A stretch of 15,037 nucleotides of DNA from Oscillospiraceae bacterium (GTDB lineage Bacteria; Bacillota_A; Clostridia; Oscillospirales; Oscillospiraceae): NCBI GenBank assembly GCA_015067895.1, contig SVLP01000047.1, positions 1 to 15,037 of the forward strand, given 5' to 3'. The position numbers and the translations under genes were made by a program. The notes under the pieces are model-generated. The model did no database searches. It saw nothing but the letters and a program-made list of their open reading frames with translations, and was not told where the DNA came from. The first letter of the stretch is position 1. Each line of letters starts with the position of its first letter. Positions 1-6,935 of this stretch are shown one piece after another.

Positions 1-61
1 CCAGCGTATCCAAGTCTATGATTACCGGCTCCCGCCGTGCGTTGTTTTTCCATGCTTCCAT
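1..61 (-). CDS. Possible 5' end of a minus-strand gene (partial)
   Basis: An open frame begins with ATG at 61-59 and runs off the left edge; it reads MEAWKNNARREPVIIDLDTL. The hydrophobic-acidic stretch PVIIDLDTL looks protein-like, but 20 codons are too few to name a family. The only Shine-Dalgarno candidate is a G-run (GGGGGTG) at the foot of the hairpin directly upstream, followed by five T residues. That arrangement is equally what a terminator tail would look like, so the ORF may be chance. No plus-strand frame in 1-60 looks better. Confidence 0.25.
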   Translation of the reverse strand, partial: MEAWKNNARREPVIIDLDTL

Positions 62-66
62 AAAAA

Positions 67-103
67 CACCCCCGTTTCGTCTAGTATACACGAAACGGGG
101 GCG
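67..103 (-). terminator. GC-rich hairpin with T-tract on the minus strand
   Basis: The strand contains CCCCCGTTTCGT and ACGAAACGGGGG as perfect 12-bp arms around a loop carrying TATAC. On the minus strand the hairpin is followed by TGTTTTT, the layout of an intrinsic terminator. It could also sit in the leader of the partial minus-strand ORF at 1-61 and act as an attenuator or fold over its ribosome binding site. Terminator is the simpler reading. Confidence 0.5.
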
Positions 104-128
104 TTTGGATAGTTCTTTGACAAGCTGC

Positions 129-160
129 AAAAAAGGACTTGCTTATGCAAGTCCTTTTTT
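129..160 (+). terminator. Bidirectional intrinsic terminator
   Basis: A six-A run and GGACTTGC, a TTAT loop, then GCAAGTCC and a six-T run form a symmetric hairpin. It has a U-tract in both directions, so it can end transcripts on either strand. Confidence 0.75.
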
Positions 161-193
161 CATATCCAAAGTATACTTCATCAGATACGCCAG

Positions 194-220
194 GAGGAAA
201 CGCCATGTTTCCTCTTTTTT
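194..220 (+). terminator. Intrinsic terminator (plus strand)
   Basis: GAGGAAAC and GTTTCCTC pair around a five-base loop and are followed by six T. It lies about 35 bp after the bidirectional terminator and just before the promoter of the next gene. It therefore insulates that gene from upstream transcription. Confidence 0.7.
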
Positions 221-222
221 CG

Positions 223-251
223 TTGCATCCATTCGAAGAATATGGTATGAT
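223..251 (+). promoter_or_regulatory. Sigma-A-type promoter with extended -10
   Basis: TTGCAT (223-228) and TATGAT (246-251) are separated by 17 bp. TGG directly before the -10 gives an extended -10. It would drive the membrane protein at 332 with a leader of roughly 70 nt. Confidence 0.6.
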
Positions 252-331
252 ATGAAAATCTTGTCGAATCTCAGTCATCCGCGAAATTTACAGCCGCTGT
301 AATGACAAAAGAATCGAATGGAGGTCAAACA

Positions 332-1246
332 ATGAAACAAAGAGAAACCATCATAAAGCTTGCGGCCATCGCTGTGCTGCTGGTGTTCGCGCTGACGTCT
401 TTTTTCGCTCTGGCGGACTACGCCACCGATGCGGACAATTACACCCACACCATCGAGGCCATCGATGAGAAAAAGGCGATGGTCATGGGCTTCACCGCCA
501 CTGCCGCTGCGGCGTCCACTGCCATCGCGGCCATCCCCGGCGACGCCAGCACCCCCATCGCCAATCAGATCATGGAGATCAGCGAATATCTGTTCATCGT
601 GGTCTGCTTCCTGGTGCTGGAGAAATCCCTGCTGACGGTTCTGGGATTCCTGGCCTGCAAGATTCTGATCCCCACGGGCTGTGTCTTACTGGCGGTTTAC
701 GTGCTGTCGCAGAAACGGAGTATGTTCACTCTGGGCTTGAAGCTTGTGGTCTTTGCGATCGTGATCTCCATGATTATCCCCTTCAGCGTCGACATCAGCG
801 ACATGATCTATGACGCGAACCGCGCGACGATCGAAGGCATCTCCGGGGAGATCGAGCTGATGGACGCACCGGAGGAAACTGTCCCGGAGACGACTGCCCC
901 TGCGGAGGTCGTGGAGGAGGAAAAGTCCTGGCTGGAGAAACTGAAGGATAATGCCACAGACGCCATGGATAAGCTGAAGGACACAGCTACCGAAGCCGTG
1001 GACAAAATGCAGACTGTCGTCAGCAGCACCGGCGAGGAAGCCAAGGAGATCCTGAACAAATTCATCGACGCCATTGCCCTGTTCATCATCACCTACTGCG
1101 CGATCCCTGTGATCGTGGTCTTCGTGGTGATCTGGCTGGTGAAGTTTTTGTTCTCTGTGACGATCCCCGCGCCTAGCGTGGAGCATGTGAAGGGTCTGAA
1201 ACGGAAGCTTCGCAGGGAAGAACTGCAAGAGCCTGCGGAAGTATAA
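332..1246 (+). CDS. Membrane protein of unknown function with amphipathic 11-residue repeats
   Basis: No family recognised. The 304-residue product starts at ATG 332, chosen because GGAGG (320-324) sits 7 nt upstream; an in-frame ATG at 302 has no such site. Residues 10-28 form a signal peptide or first membrane helix. Hydrophobic segments lie near 86-126 (probably two helices), 133-152 and 246-276. Between the last two is a soluble, charged stretch: an acidic Pro/Thr/Glu linker at about 178-198, then two tandem 11-mers, KLKDNATDAMD (203-213) and KLKDTATEAVD (214-224). These resemble the amphipathic helices of LEA or apolipoprotein-like proteins. The C terminus is basic (KGLKRKLRREEL). It appears monocistronic. 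A role at the envelope or membrane surface is inference from topology only. Confidence 0.75.
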   Translation: MKQRETIIKLAAIAVLLVFALTSFFALADYATDADNYTHTIEAIDEKKAMVMGFTATAAAASTAIAAIPGDASTPIANQIMEISEYLFIVVCFLVLEKSLLTVLGFLACKILIPTGCVLLAVYVLSQKRSMFTLGLKLVVFAIVISMIIPFSVDISDMIYDANRATIEGISGEIELMDAPEETVPETTAPAEVVEEEKSWLEKLKDNATDAMDKLKDTATEAVDKMQTVVSSTGEEAKEILNKFIDAIALFIITYCAIPVIVVFVVIWLVKFLFSVTIPAPSVEHVKGLKRKLRREELQEPAEV

Positions 1247-1250
1247 AAGT

Positions 1251-1281
1251 GAAACGCCGGAGCCAATGGCTCCGGCGTTTC
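1251..1281 (+). terminator. Strong hairpin after the membrane protein gene
   Basis: GAAACGCCGGAGCC, AAT, then GGCTCCGGCGTTTC form a perfect 14-bp stem a few bases after the stop codon. No T-run follows, so it is an atypical terminator or an mRNA-end stabiliser. Confidence 0.55.
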
Positions 1282-1307
1282 GGCTTGTCAAAAATACGAG
1301 ATCCAAA

Positions 1308-1329
1308 TTGTAGGGGGCGGCCCCTACAA
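1308..1329. repeat. GTAGGGG/CCCCTAC short palindromic repeat
   Basis: TTGTAGGGG and CCCCTACAA pair perfectly around a GCGG loop. It has no U-tract. It shares the GTAGGG core with the copies at 12644 and 12753, so it probably belongs to a related interspersed palindrome family. Confidence 0.5.
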
Positions 1330-1352
1330 ACAGGTTTTTAGACAGTCTGCAG

Positions 1353-1384
1353 GAGGAAGCAGCTTGGGTTGCTTCCTCTTTTTT
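1353..1384 (+). terminator. Intrinsic terminator-like hairpin
   Basis: GAGGAAGCA and TGCTTCCTC pair around an eight-base loop and run into a T-rich tail. It lies between the membrane protein and the TIR gene. There is no gene directly upstream to terminate, so it may be a leftover or may insulate the TIR promoter. The rest of 1385-1490 shows nothing I can name. Confidence 0.6.
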
Positions 1385-1490
1385 GTTGTTTTGTGCAGAT
1401 TCTGTTGGATCTTGCTGTACAGATTGTTGCCGAATGGAGAAGAATCCTTGGTGATGGTTCGTTATGCTGAAATTTCGTATAAATGCTCAC

Positions 1491-1518
1491 TTGCAAAATA
1501 TACTGGTTGATGTATAAT
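1491..1518 (+). promoter_or_regulatory. Promoter of the TIR gene
   Basis: TTGCAA (1491-1496) and a perfect TATAAT (1513-1518) are 16 bp apart in an AT-rich stretch, giving a leader of about 25 nt. The good -10 suggests standing expression and does not point to phage-induced control. Confidence 0.65.
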
Positions 1519-1549
1519 TGTTGTATACACTTAATATATAGGGAAGGGC

Positions 1550-2863
1550 ATGGTAATTATGGGATTTCATCTTTTTCATTCCTGGGGGGAGTGGACTTCT
1601 GCAGCAGAGCCCTGTGTCTTTGTACGAAAATGTATGAAACCGGGTTGCACCAAGCTGCAGCAGAGGATAGAACATACTTTTGGTGATTGGCAATATAGGG
1701 GGAACGGATCCTGTACGCAGGAACGGGTTTGCGCTGTTTGTGGCAAGGTTGAGGAGAGAAATGCTTCCCACCAATTTGGAGAATGGGAATATATTCAGAG
1801 CGATTCGTGCAGACAGTTTCGGAAGTGCAGCCGCTGCAACGAGAAGGAATTTGCTGATGCAGAACACAAGTTTGGTGCATGGCAGTACCATACGGAGAAC
1901 AGCTGCGAGGTGAGAAGGAGCTGTTCACATTGCGGCTTTACAGAATACAGGATCGAGCATGAGCCTGATGAAGGCCCGTCTGATGGTTCGGATTGTCAGA
2001 TCGACACCCGGTGCAACAGATGCGGCCAGCTGCTGCGCTCTGAGATAAAGCATACTTGGTCAGATCAGATGCTGCCTTACAAACGCTGCCTCGAGAATGC
2101 AATCGGGTATCAGGAGCGGAAGGGGCAGAAGCTGGAAGAGCTAATCAGGCAATATGAGCTGAACCCGACAAATCCCCAGTACACAAAGCTGCGGATTGCC
2201 AAAATGAATGCAACGCTACAGTCTCAGGGTTACTGGGATGTACTGGATACACTTCAGGAAGATGGTGTTGCTACGTACTGCGAGACATGTAAAATGCCGA
2301 GATATCTTGGTGATCGGGAACGACGGACGAAACAGATCAGGGGATTTCTCTCTTATTGTTGGTCTGAGATGGAATATGCGGATCGGATCGATTCTGCGCT
2401 TCGGAAATCCGGTTACGTGATCACGCGGGATATTCGGGATCTTGATGTGGGAACAAAGCTCCATGAGTTCATGGATCGTGTGCAATTTTCCAAGTATGTG
2501 ATCGTCCTGATCTCAGACCGCTATCTGCGCTCGAAGAACTGCATGTACGAGGCGACCAAGGTCGTTACAGGGCTTTCGAAGAAAAGCTGCGTTGTGCTTC
2601 CAATCAGTATCGGTCTTGATCTGTCGGATAAAACAATGTGGGAAGACTATATCCGTTACTGGAATGATAAGCGGGAACGTGCGCTGGCAGATCATCTGCC
2701 TGCTGGTGAGATAGCGGTATACAGTTCGATTCTGGAGTCCATAACGGAGTTCCTCACTGCCATGGTGGAGCGAAAATATGAGCAGATAGCGAGCCTCGCG
2801 GATGTGGATGATCTGCTTTTACAGCGACTGATCTCCCAAGTAGATACCATTTACAAATCATAA
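1550..2863 (+). CDS. TIR-domain protein with five tandem Cys3His modules
   Basis: The 437-residue product has three parts. Residues 1-168 hold five modules of form C-x5-C-x2-C-x8/9-H (x4 in the first): C22/C28/C33/H42, C55/C61/C64/H74, C87/C93/C96/H106, C119/C125/C128/H137 and C149/C155/C158/H168. Several of the His start an H-x-F-G-x-W motif. Residues 169-255 are mainly helical and end in a C-x2-C pair (C244, C247). Residues 262-403 form a TIR domain: FLSYCW (266-271), a BB-loop region near RDIRDLD, then NCMYE with Glu334 at the position used as catalytic residue in NAD-cleaving TIRs. Zinc binding and NADase activity are inference. The start is uncertain: the purine run at 1540-1548 could serve ATG 1550 or ATG 1559. 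It is monocistronic and visibly richer in ATA, AGA and AGG codons than its neighbours, hinting at transfer. A stand-alone antiphage effector is plausible but unproven. Confidence 0.85.
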   Translation: MVIMGFHLFHSWGEWTSAAEPCVFVRKCMKPGCTKLQQRIEHTFGDWQYRGNGSCTQERVCAVCGKVEERNASHQFGEWEYIQSDSCRQFRKCSRCNEKEFADAEHKFGAWQYHTENSCEVRRSCSHCGFTEYRIEHEPDEGPSDGSDCQIDTRCNRCGQLLRSEIKHTWSDQMLPYKRCLENAIGYQERKGQKLEELIRQYELNPTNPQYTKLRIAKMNATLQSQGYWDVLDTLQEDGVATYCETCKMPRYLGDRERRTKQIRGFLSYCWSEMEYADRIDSALRKSGYVITRDIRDLDVGTKLHEFMDRVQFSKYVIVLISDRYLRSKNCMYEATKVVTGLSKKSCVVLPISIGLDLSDKTMWEDYIRYWNDKRERALADHLPAGEIAVYSSILESITEFLTAMVERKYEQIASLADVDDLLLQRLISQVDTIYKS

Positions 2864-2866
2864 TAA

Positions 2867-2899
2867 ACGCCCCGGATTCACGATCAGAATCCGGGGCGT
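2867..2899 (-). terminator. Terminator between convergent TIR and pgi genes
   Basis: ACGCCCCGGATTC and GAATCCGGGGCGT form a perfect 13-bp stem with a seven-base loop. On the minus strand it is followed by TTTATTATG, so it best serves pgi. It begins 3 bp after the TIR stop codon and can also end that transcript. Confidence 0.75.
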
Positions 2900-2918
2900 C
2901 GTGTCGATTATGAAAAAA

Positions 2919-4499
2919 TCAGATGTTCAGCAGATCGGAGTAGACCTTCAGAGCGCCGTCGGTGTCGTGGGCCAGAACCTTCTTGGCCAGAACCTTGCCC
3001 AGCTGGACGCCTTCCTGGTCGAAGGAGTTGATGTTCCAAGCGAAGCCCTGGAACATGACCTTGTTCTCAAAGTGGGCCAGCAGAGCCCCCAGGGAAGCGG
3101 GGGTCAGCTTCTCGCCGATGATGATGGAGCTGGGACGGCCGCCCTCGAACTTCTTGTTCAGGTCGGCATCCTCCTTGCCGCAGGCGAAGGCCACGATCTG
3201 GGCGGCCACGTTGGCGCAGAGCTTCTGCTGGGAGGTGGAGCCCTGGATCACCACGTCGGAGCCCATCTGGCTGTTCTTGTAACCGACGAACTGCAGGGGA
3301 ACGATGCCGGTGCCCTGGTGCAGGAGCTGATAGAAGGAGTGCTGACCGTTGGTGCCGGGCTCGCCGAAGATGATGGGGCCGGTGACGTAGTTCACGGGCT
3401 CACCGAAGCGGTTGACGGACTTGCCGTTGGACTCCATGTCCAGCTGCTGCAGGTGAGCGGGGAAGCGGCTGAGGGCCTGGGAGTAGGGCAGGACGGCGGT
3501 GTTGGGAAGCATAAGCACGTTGCGCTCGTAGACACCGATCAGGGCATCCAGCATGGCGGGGTTGGCCATCAGGTCGGCGTTCTTGGCCAGCTTGTCTGCC
3601 TCAGCGGCACCGTTCAGGAAGTCGGCGAAGACCTCGGGGCCGAAGGCCAGGCTCAGGACGCAGCCGCCCACGCCGGAGGAGGAGGAGAAACGGCCGCCGA
3701 TGTAGTCGTCCATGAAGAAGGCAGCCAGATAGTCGGGGGAGGCGGCCAGGGGAGAGGTCTCGGAGGTGACGCAGGCCATGTGGTTGGCGGGATTCAGACC
3801 GGCGTTCACGAGAGCGTCCTTGACGAAGGACTCGTTGGTCAGGGTCTCCAGGGTGGTGCCGGACTTGGACACCAGCACGAACAGGGTGTGAGCCAGATCC
3901 AGGTTGCTCAGAACACCGGCGGCGTCATCGGGGTCGACGTTGGAGATGAAGGCGGCCTTCATCTTCAGGTTGCCGGTGACCTTGGCCCAGTTCTCCAGAG
4001 CCAGGTAGATGGCGCGGGGGCCCAGGTCGGAGCCGCCGATGCCGATCTGGCAGACAGTGGTGAACTTCTCGCCGGCGGCGTTGAGGATCTCGCCGGAGTG
4101 AACCTTATTGGCAAAGGCGGCGATCTTGTTCTGCTCGCCAACATAGAACTCGCGCTTGTCGACGCCGTCAGCGATGACAGCCTCGCCCAGCTGGCCGCGG
4201 CACATGTGGTGCAGGACACGGCGCTTCTCGCCGGTGTTGATGACGGCACCGTTGTACAGCTCGGCGAACTTCTCCACCAGCTGCTGCTCCTTGGCGAAAT
4301 CGGCCATGATGCCCAGGATCTCATCGTTGACGGGACGGGCGCCGAAGTTGAAGTCCATGCCGCAGCCCATGGGCACGCTGTACTTTCTGACGCGCTCTGC
4401 GCCGCTGTCACCGGCCATAACGGCGGCCAGCTTGACGGGCTCGGCAGAGCACAGGGCAGCATAGGAAGCCAGAGTGTCCATGTTGTTCCAATTAATCAT
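2919..4499 (-). CDS. pgi: Glucose-6-phosphate isomerase
   Basis: It interconverts glucose 6-phosphate and fructose 6-phosphate in glycolysis and gluconeogenesis in the cytosol. The product has 526 residues, within the range of the longer PGI form. The sugar-phosphate-binding SKSGTT is at 211-216 and the family signature DYIGGRFSSSSG begins near 265. GEPGTNGQHSF carries the catalytic Glu380. HQGT carries His394, and FDQEGVQLGK ends with Lys502, matching the three catalytic residues known for PGI. The second family signature normally reads GVE; here it is GVQ. The start is fixed by AGGAGGAG on the minus strand at about 4505-4512. The gene is monocistronic, diverges from the lactate permease and has its own promoter. 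Strong third-position G/C bias leaves a long open frame on the opposite strand that is not a gene. Confidence 0.97.
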   Translation of the reverse strand: MINWNNMDTLASYAALCSAEPVKLAAVMAGDSGAERVRKYSVPMGCGMDFNFGARPVNDEILGIMADFAKEQQLVEKFAELYNGAVINTGEKRRVLHHMCRGQLGEAVIADGVDKREFYVGEQNKIAAFANKVHSGEILNAAGEKFTTVCQIGIGGSDLGPRAIYLALENWAKVTGNLKMKAAFISNVDPDDAAGVLSNLDLAHTLFVLVSKSGTTLETLTNESFVKDALVNAGLNPANHMACVTSETSPLAASPDYLAAFFMDDYIGGRFSSSSGVGGCVLSLAFGPEVFADFLNGAAEADKLAKNADLMANPAMLDALIGVYERNVLMLPNTAVLPYSQALSRFPAHLQQLDMESNGKSVNRFGEPVNYVTGPIIFGEPGTNGQHSFYQLLHQGTGIVPLQFVGYKNSQMGSDVVIQGSTSQQKLCANVAAQIVAFACGKEDADLNKKFEGGRPSSIIIGEKLTPASLGALLAHFENKVMFQGFAWNINSFDQEGVQLGKVLAKKVLAHDTDGALKVYSDLLNI

Positions 4500-4555
4500 G
4501 TGAATCTCCTCCTAAAATATGTAAAAAAGTGTTTGCGGTTATCTTGCACAAAGCC

Positions 4556-4584
4556 ATTATACTACCAGTCCCCGGAAATTGCAA
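4556..4584 (-). promoter_or_regulatory. Promoter of pgi
   Basis: On the minus strand TTGCAA (4584-4579) and a perfect TATAAT (4561-4556) are separated by 17 bp, giving a leader of about 50 nt to the pgi start. Confidence 0.75.
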
Positions 4585-4631
4585 GAATTTCTAAAGAAAC
4601 CTTTCATTTTCCTTTCGAATTCCCGGAAATT
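4571..4631. repeat. 10-bp direct repeat in the pgi-lctP gap
   Basis: CCCGGAAATT occurs at 4571-4580 and again at 4622-4631, 51 bp apart, close to a whole number of helical turns. The first copy overlaps the pgi -35/spacer region. It may be a regulator site. The rest of the gap is A/T-rich with short imperfect inverted repeats. Confidence 0.35.
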
Positions 4632-4722
4632 ACCATTTTGAGTCTACATGCGATATGCGAAATATTCGGTTTTTCGGTATCGATAGAAAAAGAGCGAAAA
4701 AGTTCGGCCATACAAGAATCTT

Positions 4723-4736
4723 TACCAAAATTGGTA
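4723..4736. promoter_or_regulatory. Candidate operator upstream of lctP
   Basis: TACCAA and TTGGTA are exact inverted half-sites separated by AA, ending 11 bp before the lctP -35. Position and symmetry suggest a dimeric regulator site. The order ACCA...TGGT is opposite to the TGGT...ACCA arrangement expected for an LldR-type GntR regulator, so the regulator is unknown. Confidence 0.4.
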
Positions 4737-4747
4737 CAAAAGGTGAA

Positions 4748-4775
4748 TTGACAAATCATGGAATCCGGGTATAAT
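4748..4775 (+). promoter_or_regulatory. Promoter of the lactate permease gene
   Basis: Consensus TTGACA (4748-4753) and TATAAT (4770-4775) lie 16 bp apart. The predicted leader is about 40 nt and ends in AGGAGGT before ATG 4824. Confidence 0.75.
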
Positions 4776-4823
4776 TTATAATGATTGTTTTTGCAGAAAA
4801 ACGAATATTTTTAGGAGGTACTT

Positions 4824-6449
4824 ATGTTAGCATTGATCGCATTCCTGCCCATCCTCGCGACCCTCGTCCTGATGATGGTGTTCAACTGGCCCGCCAAGCG
4901 GAGTCTGATGATCTCTTGGGCCATGGCCGTTCTCTTCGGCTTCCTGTTCTTTGACGTGGAGCTGCCCGCCCTGCTGGCCGGTTCCGCCTTTGGTATGCTC
5001 AGCACGGCCGACGTGCTCATCATCATCACCGGCGCGATCCTGGTCATGAACACCCTGAAGGCTTCCGGAGCCACCGCTGCCATCAACCGGGGCTTCATGA
5101 ACATCTGCCCGGACAAGCGCGTCCAGGCCTGTATCATCGGTTTTAGCTTCTGCTCCTTCATCGAGGCCGCCGCCGGCTTCGGTACCCCCGCCGCTCTGGC
5201 AGGTCCTCTGATGGTCAGCCTGGGTTTCCCTCCCATGGCCGCTGCCATGATCGCTCTGGTCTGTGATTCCACCGCCGTCTCCTTCGGCGCCGTCGGCACC
5301 CCTGTCACCGCCGCCCTGAATGCCCTGGGTCTGTCCGGCGACCCCCAGTTTGCCTCCCAGTTCGGCTTCTGGACTGCCGTTCCCCATGCTGTCATGGGTA
5401 CCCTCCTGCCCCTGATCGTGCTGATCCTGACCATGCGCTTCTTCACCAAGGAGAAGTCCATCAAGCCCGCCCTGGAGGCTGCCCCCTTCGCGCTGTTCAA
5501 CGGTCTGACCTTCTCCATTCCCATGCTGCTGATCTCCCTGTTTGTCGGCTATGAGTTCGCCTCCCTGCTGGGTGCGCTGATCTCCATCGTCCTGTCCGTC
5601 CTCGCCGCCAAGGCCGGCTTCCTGGTGCCCAAGAAGACCTGGGACTTCGGCGACCCCGAGAAGTGGGACTACGAGTGGCAGGCCACCCGTGAGGTCACTC
5701 CCGTTGCCGAGTCCAAGATGTCTCTGCTGATGGCCTGGGTTCCCTATGTGCTGATCGCCCTGATCCTGGTTGCCACCCGGATCCCCCAGCTGGGTCTGAA
5801 GGGCCTGCTGACCAGCGGTGCTCCCTTTGTGGTCGGCATCCAGAACCTGTTCGGCTATGAGAATCTGGACTGGAGCCTGAAGTGGGCCTACCTGCCCGGC
5901 ACCTTCTTCGTCATTGTTGCCCTCATCACCAATGTGCTGCATAAGATGAACTTCCAGCAGATCAAGCAGTCCTGGAAGGACACCGCCAAGCAGGTCAGCG
6001 GTGCTGCCCTGGCTCTGCTGTTCGGTCTGGCTCTGGTGGAGGTCATGAAGTATAAGAACGGCGCGGGTGTCTCCATGATGGACGAGATGGCAAATGCCCT
6101 GGCCATGGTCGGTGACAGCCTGTATGTGCTGATCGCTCCCTTCATCGGTGTGCTGGGTGCCTTCGTCTCCGGCTCCGCCACCGTTTCCATGAACCTGTTC
6201 ACCAACCTGCAGTACAACACCGCCAACGTCCTGGGTCTGCCCGCTGTGTATATCATCTCCATGCAGTGCGTGGGTGCCGCCATCGGCAACATGGTCTGCA
6301 TCAACAACGCCGTTGCCGCCTCTGCCACCATCGGCACCACCGGCCGCGAGGGCAAACTCATCAAGATGAACGCCATCCCCATGGTCATCTACACCCTGGG
6401 CACCGTGGCTATCTTCTACGCTGTCATCGCCCTGGGCATCCAGCCCTGA
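4824..6449 (+). CDS. lctP: L-lactate permease family transporter (LctP/LldP)
   Basis: A polytopic membrane carrier of the lactate permease family, which takes up L-lactate (some members also glycolate) with protons. It has 541 residues, close to the usual 550, and is hydrophobic throughout with about a dozen membrane segments. Family motifs are clear: [12 protein letters not shown] around 111-122 and [16 protein letters not shown] around 145-160. AGGAGGT (4813-4819) sets the start. The gene is alone, with its own consensus promoter and terminator. There is no lactate dehydrogenase or Etf gene next to it, which differs from many lactate-utilisation loci. It diverges from pgi across a gap with a possible operator. 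Lactate uptake would fit a lactate-consuming fermenter, but direction and exact substrate are not readable from sequence. Confidence 0.92.
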   Translation: MLALIAFLPILATLVLMMVFNWPAKRSLMISWAMAVLFGFLFFDVELPALLAGSAFGMLSTADVLIIITGAILVMNTLKASGATAAINRGFMNICPDKRVQACIIGFSFCSFIEAAAGFGTPAALAGPLMVSLGFPPMAAAMIALVCDSTAVSFGAVGTPVTAALNALGLSGDPQFASQFGFWTAVPHAVMGTLLPLIVLILTMRFFTKEKSIKPALEAAPFALFNGLTFSIPMLLISLFVGYEFASLLGALISIVLSVLAAKAGFLVPKKTWDFGDPEKWDYEWQATREVTPVAESKMSLLMAWVPYVLIALILVATRIPQLGLKGLLTSGAPFVVGIQNLFGYENLDWSLKWAYLPGTFFVIVALITNVLHKMNFQQIKQSWKDTAKQVSGAALALLFGLALVEVMKYKNGAGVSMMDEMANALAMVGDSLYVLIAPFIGVLGAFVSGSATVSMNLFTNLQYNTANVLGLPAVYIISMQCVGAAIGNMVCINNAVAASATIGTTGREGKLIKMNAIPMVIYTLGTVAIFYAVIALGIQP

Positions 6450-6462
6450 ACCTGAACCTTAC

Positions 6463-6494
6463 GAGCCAGCACCGATTGGTGCTGGCTCATTTTT
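6463..6494 (+). terminator. Terminator of lctP
   Basis: GAGCCAGCACC and GGTGCTGGCTC pair around GATT and are followed by A and five T, 13 bp after the lctP stop codon. Confidence 0.9.
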
Positions 6495-6498
6495 GTTC

Positions 6499-6540
6499 TT
6501 GACAAATGCGTGTCTACTGTATATACTGTCTATAAACAGT
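6499..6540 (+). promoter_or_regulatory. Promoter and operator of the GntR-ABC cassette
   Basis: TTGACA (6499-6504) and TATACT (6522-6527) are 17 bp apart. ACTGT occurs at 6516-6520 and 6525-6529, with inverted ACAGT at 6536-6540. The pair ACTGT-CTATAA-ACAGT covers the end of the -10 and the start site, and palindrome GTATATAC (6519-6526) overlaps the -10. This is the expected place for autorepression by the GntR protein encoded downstream. Confidence 0.65.
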
Positions 6541-6557
6541 AAAGCGGAGGTGATGAA

Positions 6558-6935
6558 GTGCTCATCCTGATCGACAACAAAAACGGAACCCCCATCTACG
6601 ACCAGATCTACACCCAGATCAAGGCCCACATCCTCAGCGGTGCGCTCCAGACTGATGAGCCCCTGCCCTCCATCCGGGGCCTCGCCAAAGACCTGCGCAT
6701 CAGCGTCATCACCACCAAGCGGGCCTATGACGAGCTGGAACGTTCGGGCTTCATCTACACCATCCCCGGCAAGGGCAGCTTTGTGGCGGCAAAAAATGCG
6801 GAGCTTGTGCGGGAGGAACACCTGAAAAAGATCGAGGAACACATGGCGGCCATCCGTTCCCTGTCGCGCCTTGCGGGCGTGAGCAGGGAAGAGGTGCTGC
6901 AGATGTGGAGCCTCATGTGGGAGGAATCGGAATGA
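6558..6935 (+). CDS. GntR-family repressor, YtrA type
   Basis: A small (125-residue) winged-helix regulator. Residues 10-78 are the GntR DNA-binding domain, with LPSIRGLAKDLRIS as helix-turn-helix and TIPGKGSFV as the wing. The remaining 45 residues form only a short helical tail, too small for a ligand domain of the FadR or HutC kind. This is typical of the YtrA subfamily that controls adjacent ABC exporters. It starts with GTG at 6558, 7 nt after GGAGG (6546-6550); an ATG at 6553 is out of frame and stops at once. Its last bases overlap the ATG of the ATPase gene (ATGA, 6932-6935), so translation is coupled. It probably represses its own operon through the repeats at 6516-6540, relieved by cell-envelope or peptide stress as known for relatives. 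Confidence 0.9.
   Translation: MLILIDNKNGTPIYDQIYTQIKAHILSGALQTDEPLPSIRGLAKDLRISVITTKRAYDELERSGFIYTIPGKGSFVAAKNAELVREEHLKKIEEHMAAIRSLSRLAGVSREEVLQMWSLMWEESE

Noticed and set aside
2901..4751. A 616-codon open frame opposite pgi
   Set aside because: It is rich in Gly, Val, Leu, Gln and Asp in the way antisense frames of GC3-biased genes are, has no good ribosome binding site, and lies wholly over a clear pgi gene.
4500..4823. Rex or CcpA (cre) site in the pgi-lctP gap
   Set aside because: I looked for TTGTTAA-type Rex half-sites and TGWAANCGNTNWCA-type cre sites on both strands and found no convincing match.
4827..5942. A 371-codon minus-strand frame opposite lctP
   Set aside because: Gly/Gln/Asp-rich low-complexity translation, no family resemblance, complementary to a recognised transporter.
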